DNA of 32,813 nt, from contig NZ_ALOU01000024.1 in assembly GCF_000292345.1 (NCBI RefSeq), forward strand, positions 1-32,813, written 5' to 3'. The translations under genes and the position numbers were made by a program. The notes below the pieces were generated by a model. It worked only from the letters and a program-made list of their open reading frames with translations. It was not told where the DNA came from and did not search any database. Numbering within the stretch: position 1 is the first letter of the stretch; each line of letters opens with the position of its first letter. The stretch comes from Cupriavidus sp. BIS7. Lineage in GTDB: Bacteria; Pseudomonadota; Gammaproteobacteria; Burkholderiales; Burkholderiaceae. Below, one piece after another: positions 27,529-32,813 of the stretch.

Positions 27529-28424
27529 ACGGCCCCCGGACGCAGACGGATCGACTCGACCAATGCATCCCACAACTCCAGCGCCTCGTCGTCGCTGGTG
27601 AAGGACTCCTGGTTGGTCTTGTAGGCGCTATCAATGACGATGATCTCGGCATTCAACTGCGGTTCGGCCAGCGAGTACGCTTTGCCGGGTGCCTCCCACT
27701 TGAACGCGTAGAGCCGCTTGCCGTTCTCAGTGCCCGCCACAAGGATTTCATCGGCAACGATGGGGCCCACCGGGCGTGCCCGGTTGCGCAGCTGGTGCAT
27801 GCCCACAAACGAGCCCAGCAGGCTCGTCAGCAACCCGCCGGCGCGCTCGCGCAGCCCGGGCTCGGCAGCGCTTAGCGCATAGGCCGAGACTTCGATCCAC
27901 GCGTCCGGCTTGCCCGCGAGCCGGATCGACAGGGACCAGCTTTCGGGATTGAATAGCGTCCGCGCCAGCATCACGTTGCGCGCCACGAACCCCGGGCCTT
28001 CCGGAATCGTGCCGTCATCGACGGCGCGCCAGGATTGACTCAGCTTTTCACAAGTCGACAACGCGGTATCCCGGAGATCGTCGGTGACTTCTCCCGCGTA
28101 CACAAGCGTCTGGGTGCCGAGTCGGAAGTATGTATCGAAACGGTAAACAATCGTGCCACCCGGTCGATTCCAGGACACTAGCGTCACACTCCGGTTCGCA
28201 TGCGGTACCCGCTGGACGAACAGGCTGCCGTACTTGTTGTGCTTGGCAGCCCTCAATTCCTGTTCGCGCTCGGCCACCATATCGTCGTAGTCCTCGTCCG
28301 TGACAACGTCGTCACGGAACTCGATCGGCACGCCGTTGTACTTCCACTGCGGAATCAGCTTGGCCGTCTCCGGTACATCGACCAGGTGGCGGCCGATGGC
28401 GATGGTTTTCCAGCCTTGTTTCAT
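27525..28424 (-). CDS. Tli4-like T6SS lipase immunity protein, copy C
   Basis: 299 residues starting MKQGWKTIAIGRHLVDVPET and ending LWDALVESIRLRPGAV. The N-terminal and C-terminal halves fit the Tli4 family of immunity proteins that bind T6SS lipase effectors. There is no signal peptide or TM helix, so the protein by itself would stay in the cytoplasm. Against copy B I count 19 differences in residues 1-114 but only 6 in 115-162 and 6 in 163-299. Against copy A the first 114 residues are closer (13 differences). Start ATG overlaps the stop of mini-protein B. The frame continuing upstream to 28754 is a shadow over copy B. Confidence 0.85.
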   Translation of the reverse strand: MKQGWKTIAIGRHLVDVPETAKLIPQWKYNGVPIEFRDDVVTDEDYDDMVAEREQELRAAKHNKYGSLFVQRVPHANRSVTLVSWNRPGGTIVYRFDTYFRLGTQTLVYAGEVTDDLRDTALSTCEKLSQSWRAVDDGTIPEGPGFVARNVMLARTLFNPESWSLSIRLAGKPDAWIEVSAYALSAAEPGLRERAGGLLTSLLGSFVGMHQLRNRARPVGPIVADEILVAGTENGKRLYAFKWEAPGKAYSLAEPQLNAEIIVIDSAYKTNQESFTSDDEALELWDALVESIRLRPGAV

Positions 28425-28630
28425 GCGTCGGCTCCCGTCTCTGCAAAGCGACGCGCCTGCAGAACATCGAGACGCTGCGGAATCGACGGAAACACTTCGT
28501 CGCTGAGCCAGCGCAGGGCAAGACCTATGTTCCCTGTGTGATCTCGATACCCAACAAGGAAACCGCCCAGCGCCACAGGCGCGGCGCCAAGCGTCAGCAG
28601 CAGGCGACGACGGGAATGGTTCGCGCTCAT
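28421..28630 (-). CDS. Mini-protein B, membrane-anchored (second copy)
   Basis: 69 residues: NHSRRRLLLTLGAAPVALGG, a hydrophobic segment running into FLVGYRDHTGNIG, then ALRWLSDEVFPSIPQRLDVL and a final TGADA. The SRRRLLL sequence resembles a twin-arginine (Tat) motif, so the tail may be exported and stay anchored. It overlaps Tli4 copy B at its start and Tli4 copy C at its end, both as ATGA. It is not recognised as a known family. Conservation of frame and length between copies A and B argues that it is a real gene. Confidence 0.72.
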   Translation of the reverse strand: MSANHSRRRLLLTLGAAPVALGGFLVGYRDHTGNIGLALRWLSDEVFPSIPQRLDVLQARRFAETGADA

Positions 28631-29526
28631 ACGGCCCCCGGACGCAGACGGATCGACTCGACCAGTGCATCCCACAACTCCAGCGCTTCCTCGTCGCTGG
28701 TGAAGGACTCCTGGTTGGTCTTGTAGGCGCTATCGATGACGTTGATCTCGGCATTCAGTTGCGGCTCGGCCAGCGAGTACGCTTTGCCGGGCGCCTCCCA
28801 CTTGAAGGCATAGAGCCGCTTGCCGTTCTCGTTGCCTGCCACGAGGATTTCATCGGCAACGATGGGGCCGACCGGGCGTGCCCGGTTGCGTAGCTGATGC
28901 ATGCCCACAAACGAACCCAGCAGGCTCGTCAGCAGGCCGCCGGCGCGCTCGCGCAGTCCGGGCTCGACAGCGCTCAGGGCGTAAGCCGATATTTCAATCC
29001 AGGCGTCCGGCTTGCCCGCGAGCCGGATCGCCAGGGACCAGTTTTCGGGATTGAATAGCGTCCGCGCCAGCATCACGTTGCGCGCCACGAACCCAGGGCC
29101 TTCCGGAAGCGTGCCGTCATCGACGGCGCGCCAGGATTGGCTCAGTTTTTCCCGCGTGGACAGTGCGGGGGTTCGACGATCGTCTGTCACCTCACCGGTG
29201 TACACGACGGTTTGGGTGCCGATCCGGAAGTACGTGTCATAGCGGTACACATACGTGTCGCTCGGCTCTGGCCATGAAATTAGTGTCACCCCTCTGTTCG
29301 CATGCGGTACCCGCTGGACGAACAGACTGTCATATCGCTCGTGCTTCGCAGCGTGCAACGCCTGTTCGCGCTCGGCCACCATGTCGTCGTAGTCCTCCTC
29401 CGTAACAACGTCGTCACGAAACTCGATTGGCACGTCGTTGTACTTCCATTGCGGAATCAGCTTGGCCGTCTCTGGCATATCCACCAGGTGGCGGCCGATG
29501 GCGATGGTTTTCCAGCCTTGTTTCAT
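28627..29526 (-). CDS. Tli4-like T6SS lipase immunity protein, copy B
   Basis: 299 residues, same start and end as its two paralogs and also without a signal peptide. From W163 to the end it differs from copy A at only two positions. In residues 115-162, however, 24 of 48 positions differ from copy A. Its own N-terminal region carries private changes (for example SWPEPSDTYVYRYD where A and C have SWNRPGGT). It is translationally coupled by ATGA overlaps on both sides. Function inferred from family resemblance and position after a lipase effector gene. Confidence 0.85.
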   Translation of the reverse strand: MKQGWKTIAIGRHLVDMPETAKLIPQWKYNDVPIEFRDDVVTEEDYDDMVAEREQALHAAKHERYDSLFVQRVPHANRGVTLISWPEPSDTYVYRYDTYFRIGTQTVVYTGEVTDDRRTPALSTREKLSQSWRAVDDGTLPEGPGFVARNVMLARTLFNPENWSLAIRLAGKPDAWIEISAYALSAVEPGLRERAGGLLTSLLGSFVGMHQLRNRARPVGPIVADEILVAGNENGKRLYAFKWEAPGKAYSLAEPQLNAEINVIDSAYKTNQESFTSDEEALELWDALVESIRLRPGAV

Positions 29527-29732
29527 GCGTCGGCTCCCGTCTCTGCAGTGCGACGCGCCTGCAGAGCATCGAGACGTTGCAGAATCGACGGGAACACTTC
29601 CTCGCTGAGCCAGCGCAGGGCGATGCCGGCTCTCTCTGCACGGACCCGATACCCAATAAAGAAACCGCCCAACGCCACAGGCGCGGCGCCAAGCGTCAGC
29701 AGCAGGCGACGACGGGAATGGTTCGCGCTCAT
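29523..29732 (-). CDS. Mini-protein A, membrane-anchored (first copy)
   Basis: 69 residues: MSANHSRRRLLLTLGAAPVA leads into a hydrophobic stretch, then GYRVRAERAGIALRWLSEEV and a tail ending TETGADA. The variable part is the stretch just after the membrane segment (RVRAERAGI here, DHTGNIG and AHTGNVG in the others). It starts on the stop of Tli4 copy A and stops on the start of Tli4 copy B, both ATGA. No known family recognised. Possible roles: membrane anchor or partner of the Tli4 protein, or remnant of an ancestral anchored Tli4 N-terminus now split off. Confidence 0.72.
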   Translation of the reverse strand: MSANHSRRRLLLTLGAAPVALGGFFIGYRVRAERAGIALRWLSEEVFPSILQRLDALQARRTAETGADA

Positions 29733-30628
29733 ACGGCCCCCGGACGCAGACGAATCGACTCGACCAGTGCGTCCCACAACTCCAGCGCTTCCTCGTCGCT
29801 GGTGAAGGACTCCTGGTTGGTCTTGTAGGCGCTATCGATAACGCTGATCTCGGCATTCAGTTGCGGCTCGGCCAACGAGTACGCTTTGCCGGGCGCCTCC
29901 CACTTGAAGGCATAGAGCCGCTTGCCGTTCTCATTGCCCGCCACGAGGATTTCATCGGCAACGATGGGGCCGATCGGGCGTGCCCGGTTGCGCAGTTGGT
30001 GCATGCCCACGAACGAGCCCAGCAAGCTCGTCAGCAATCCGCCAGCGCGCTCGCGCAGTCCGGGCTCGACAGCGCTTAGCGCATAGGCAGAGATTTCGAT
30101 CCACGCATCCGGCTTGCCCGCGAGCCGGATCGCCAGGGACCAGCTTTCCCGGTTATAGAGCTTGTCGACCAGTATGGCTTTGTTGGCAACGAAGCCCAGG
30201 CCCTGCGGAATAGACTCATCATCAATCGGCCGCCACTCCTTACTCAGGTCTTCTCGGGTAGCCAATGCGGTGTCGCGCCGATCAGACGTCACCTCACCGG
30301 TGTACACCATGGTCTGGGTGCCAATTCGAAAGTACGTGTCATAGCGATGCATGAGAGTGCCACCCGGGCGATTCCACGACACCAGCGTCACCCCCCGGTT
30401 CGCATGTGGTACCCGCTTCACGAACAGGCTGCCGTACCTGTTGTGCTTGGCAGCCCTCAATTCCTGTTCGCGCTCGTCCACCATGTCGTCGTAGTCCTCG
30501 TCTGTGAGGATGTCGTCACGGAACTCGATCGGCACGCCGTTGTACTTCCATTGCGGAATCAGCTTGGCCGTCTCCGGCACATCCACCAGGTGGCGGCCGA
30601 TGGCGATGGTTTTCCAGCCTTGTTTCAT
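29729..30628 (-). CDS. Tli4-like T6SS lipase immunity protein, copy A
   Basis: 299 residues, the copy directly after the lipase effector gene and so the likely cognate immunity protein. Its ATG overlaps the effector stop (ATGA), the usual tight coupling of toxin and immunity genes. The central segment (residues 115-162, including REDLSKEWRPIDDES and KAILVDKLYNRES) is the most divergent of the three copies, while the ends match the paralogs. No signal peptide or TM helix is visible, odd if the lipase acts on membranes from the periplasm. Related family: Tli4, with N- and C-terminal domains. Confidence 0.87.
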   Translation of the reverse strand: MKQGWKTIAIGRHLVDVPETAKLIPQWKYNGVPIEFRDDILTDEDYDDMVDEREQELRAAKHNRYGSLFVKRVPHANRGVTLVSWNRPGGTLMHRYDTYFRIGTQTMVYTGEVTSDRRDTALATREDLSKEWRPIDDESIPQGLGFVANKAILVDKLYNRESWSLAIRLAGKPDAWIEISAYALSAVEPGLRERAGGLLTSLLGSFVGMHQLRNRARPIGPIVADEILVAGNENGKRLYAFKWEAPGKAYSLAEPQLNAEISVIDSAYKTNQESFTSDEEALELWDALVESIRLRPGAV

Positions 30629-32445
30629 GCGGACTCCTCTTGATCCAGGTATGGGTACCAGTCGGCGTTCTGGGCAATCTTGACGATGGCGTAAAGCGTG
30701 GCGTAGAGCGCCCGCTTGTCGTTGTAGCTGCCCTGGTGGTCGTAGCCGAACTTCTCGTTGTGCTTGCCGGGGTTGTCATGGCCATGTGCGAACGACATCG
30801 CCACGCCGGGCTTGCCTGCGGGGGCGGCGCCGGACTCGACAGGCACGGTGCCGTCGCCGGGCGAATCCGGGTTAGCGATGTTCAGCCAGACGCCGTCTGT
30901 GGTACGCAACTCGCCATTGCCTTCATCGAGAAGGATGCTCATCTCGTCCGGGTTGCGGCCCGCCACGCAGCGGCCTTCCCAGGCGACTTCACCCCACGAG
31001 AATCGGTCGCCTGAAGCCATCAGGCCGGTGCCAAGCAGCCCGCCGATATCGCGGCTTTTGTCCCGCGTGCCCTGCGCGCCGTAGTGGACATAGGTGGGAG
31101 CCTTGTAGCGGCCTTGGATGGCTTCGTGGAATTCCTTAACGGCCGCGATACGTTCGTCGAACTCCTCTCGATTTGATTTGTCGTCAGTTCGCTTTTCCGT
31201 TGGCGCTTCAGACTTCGCCGCTGGCTTCGTACCCAAAGTCAGCATCCCCTCATTGCGCTTAGGCACCAGCCCATACCACGCCGACGACTGGTAGATCTCC
31301 TTGTACGGATCGCCTTGCTGCGGCAGCGCCAGGATCGGGGGATGCAGCCGGCCCTGGTTGTTGGGCCGCACCTCCCGCACGAACAGCCACGGCTTGCCGC
31401 CGTTGTAGTCCGCCGTCGGCAACAGCTCCAGCGACCCCGGGGACTGCGCCGAGATGCCCGTCACCTCCGCGGCATTGCGCCCCAACACCACCTGTTCGGC
31501 TCCCTCGAAGCCGGCCCGCATGCGCTTGTAGGCTGCGGGCGCGCCTGTGGCCGGCTGCACGCCGTGCGTCACGCCGAGCACCTTCTCGCACCCGTGAAGC
31601 TCGGTCAGCGCGCGGCTGACCAGCCCGCCCATCGAGTGCGTGACCACGATCACCTTCCTGGCGACGACCCGATCCGGCAACGGACGCAACATGCAACGCT
31701 CCTCATTGCCTTTCCCGTCCGGGGTGCCGGTCACCCTGACGATCCGCCCGTCGTTGTAGTACGGCAGGATCGTCTTCTCGATCAGCGTCTTGATCTGCTC
31801 GCCCGAGTCGCGGTTGCTCTGGAGCCAGTTGTAGCCGCCGGCCCATATGTCGAATTGGTACCGCGCCGCGTGAATGATCTCCTCGCGCGTCAGTGCCTCG
31901 CCGGTCTGGCTGCCCCACTCGGTGGGAGCGTCCTTCCCCGCTTCGGCCGCCCATTCCTTGATGTCAATCGCGCAGCGCTCGAAGTCGTACCGCGACAGAT
32001 TGTTCAGGTGGTGCTGCAGATTGGCCATCAGCGGGTGATAGCTCGAACGCATCAGCGCACCCCAACCGCGTGCGGCCAGCACGTTTTCGGGCAACTTGCT
32101 CTTGCCGCCATCGATGGGGCCGCTCGGGTCGATCTCGACCCGATCCGGGGCGAGCGTGGTTGCCCTCGCATTCGCCGACGTGAAGGCATAGGCGATCAGT
32201 TGCAGAATGCCATCGGCAATTCCCCGAACATCCAGATTCGGAGGGCGCCATGCCGACTTTTTGCTCTTTGCGTTACGGAGGTTCGTGCCCATGATTCCTG
32301 GCAGGAACAGCACCGGAATGACGCACGGCTTGTCCAGTACGATCTGCTGGATGTTCTCACCCACAGGATGCATCGTGATGATGCTGTAGTTCTCCCCGTC
32401 ATCATTGACGAAACTCGGAGCCACTACGATTCTCGGTTTGCTCAT
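30625..32445 (-). CDS. T6SS lipase effector (alpha/beta hydrolase, Tle4-like by context)
   Basis: 606 residues, no signal peptide, as expected for a T6SS cargo. The alpha/beta hydrolase signs are VIPVLFLPGIMGTNL near residue 45 (oxyanion region), nucleophile S271 in VVTHSMGGLVSRAL (T-H-S-M-G, so not a strict GxSxG), likely acid D531 in SPGDGTVP and a His nearby, best candidate H570 in GYDHQGSYND. A segment VTHGVQPATGAPAAYKRMRA is typical of this lipase group. It follows a vgrG and precedes Tli4-like genes, the same order as vgrG2a-tplE-tplEi in Pseudomonas. That order supports a Tle4/TplE-type phospholipase; Tle3 or another Tle class remains possible. Confidence 0.85.
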   Translation of the reverse strand: MSKPRIVVAPSFVNDDGENYSIITMHPVGENIQQIVLDKPCVIPVLFLPGIMGTNLRNAKSKKSAWRPPNLDVRGIADGILQLIAYAFTSANARATTLAPDRVEIDPSGPIDGGKSKLPENVLAARGWGALMRSSYHPLMANLQHHLNNLSRYDFERCAIDIKEWAAEAGKDAPTEWGSQTGEALTREEIIHAARYQFDIWAGGYNWLQSNRDSGEQIKTLIEKTILPYYNDGRIVRVTGTPDGKGNEERCMLRPLPDRVVARKVIVVTHSMGGLVSRALTELHGCEKVLGVTHGVQPATGAPAAYKRMRAGFEGAEQVVLGRNAAEVTGISAQSPGSLELLPTADYNGGKPWLFVREVRPNNQGRLHPPILALPQQGDPYKEIYQSSAWYGLVPKRNEGMLTLGTKPAAKSEAPTEKRTDDKSNREEFDERIAAVKEFHEAIQGRYKAPTYVHYGAQGTRDKSRDIGGLLGTGLMASGDRFSWGEVAWEGRCVAGRNPDEMSILLDEGNGELRTTDGVWLNIANPDSPGDGTVPVESGAAPAGKPGVAMSFAHGHDNPGKHNEKFGYDHQGSYNDKRALYATLYAIVKIAQNADWYPYLDQEESA

Positions 32446-32465
32446 ATTGCAGATTTGAAAGAATT

Positions 32466-32813
32466 TCAGACAGATCTCTTGACCTGAATCGCTTCGGCAA
32501 ACTCGCTCTTCTGGAGAGGGGCTTCTCCATCGCGACTAGTTTTGGCTCGTAGCTTTGTGCCGTCACGATTCAACCTAATAGCACTTCCCTGCAGCGGGTC
32601 TCCCGTCGACGGGTTGCGTAGCGCAGGTTTGGCCTCGAAGCTGGTGCTCTTCCACGTGTTCATCGACTGCGCCAGCGAACTCGGCCCCTGCCTGCCAAAC
32701 GCCGCCGCCTTGCTGTTCCGATCCCCGCGCGTGCCGTCCTCGATCCCCGTCGATGTCATGCGCAGATAGGACCCGCCGCACTTGAGCAGCAGTTCCTTTT
32801 GGGCTTCGATCAC
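32466..32813 (-). CDS. VgrG spike protein, C-terminal end (partial)
   Basis: The last 115 codons of a gene that continues past the right edge. It shows the end of a DUF2345 domain (KELLLKCGGSYLRMTSTGIE) and then GRQGPSSLAQSMNTW. A C-terminal extension of about 55 residues follows (FEAKPALRNPSTGDPLQGSA to LQKSEFAEAIQVKRSV) that looks like the transthyretin-like tail of other VgrGs. Such tails bind Tle-type lipases in known systems. The lipase gene begins 20 bp downstream, which fits cargo loading on this tail. Confidence 0.88.
   Translation of the reverse strand: MIEAQKELLLKCGGSYLRMTSTGIEDGTRGDRNSKAAAFGRQGPSSLAQSMNTWKSTSFEAKPALRNPSTGDPLQGSAIRLNRDGTKLRAKTSRDGEAPLQKSEFAEAIQVKRSV

Larger units (their letters stand above)
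27331..30628 (-). repeat. Tandem triplicate immunity array (period 1102 bp)
   Basis: Three head-to-tail copies of a two-gene unit (Tli4-like gene plus mini-protein gene): unit A 29527-30628, unit B 28425-29526, unit C 27331-28424. Homologous starts lie at 30628, 29526 and 28424, exactly 1102 bp apart. All three Tli4 copies are 299 residues with no gaps between them. The last unit is 8 bp shorter because its mini-protein lacks the C-terminal end. This is a gene-level tandem duplication, not a simple repeat. Confidence 0.95.

Noticed and set aside
28425..28754. A 110-codon upstream extension of Tli4 copy C (and the equal one on copy B, 29527-29856)
   Set aside because: The extra codons lie over the neighbouring repeat unit in another frame. 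The conserved MKQGWKTIAIG start with an ATGA overlap is better in all three copies.
27331..30628. The regular repeats as a CRISPR-like or satellite array
   Set aside because: The 1102-bp units are protein-coding paralogs with intact frames. There are no short direct repeats with spacers.

Overview
The window is GC-rich, tightly packed bacterial chromosome. Gene content points to a beta-proteobacterium of the Cupriavidus/Ralstonia type (Burkholderiaceae): a complete Pel exopolysaccharide operon, a hopanoid block and a VgrG-type VI secretion (T6SS) effector island. The genus is inference from gene content and sequence style only.

Left part (1-16693, all minus strand). The Pel operon runs right to left in the order pelA-pelB-pelC-pelD-pelE-pelF-pelG, with overlaps or gaps of under 40 bp. 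After a 223-bp gap come an OmpR-type response regulator and a CHASE2 sensor histidine kinase on the same strand. A strong intrinsic terminator (about 43-79) ends the series. PelD keeps the RxxD c-di-GMP inhibitory-site signature, so Pel output is probably controlled post-translationally by c-di-GMP. PelF and PelG would polymerise and export, PelD and PelE would form the inner-membrane complex, PelA deacetylates and hydrolyses, and PelB with PelC forms the outer-membrane exit.

Middle part (16694-22114). An 861-bp gene-free stretch separates pelA from a divergent cold-shock gene that has its own promoter and terminator. A secreted BON-domain protein follows, then a plus-strand hopanoid block: hpnD (presqualene diphosphate synthase), shc (squalene-hopene cyclase) and hpnG (adenosylhopane nucleosidase). 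An extended -10 promoter precedes hpnD. hpnC, hpnE and hpnH are not in the window.

Right part (22171-32813, all minus strand). This is a T6SS effector island: the 3' end of a vgrG, a lipase-type effector, three tandem copies of a two-gene immunity unit (a Tli4-like protein plus a 65-69-residue membrane-anchored mini-protein), an unrecognised two-TM protein, a PAAR protein and an orphan TssM/IcmF-like protein. The immunity array has an exact 1102-bp period, and each gene is joined to the next by a 4-bp ATGA overlap. The three Tli4 copies are mosaics: one central segment is strongly diverged in one copy while the C-terminal halves are almost identical. This array and the unknown proteins around it are the most novel part of the window.
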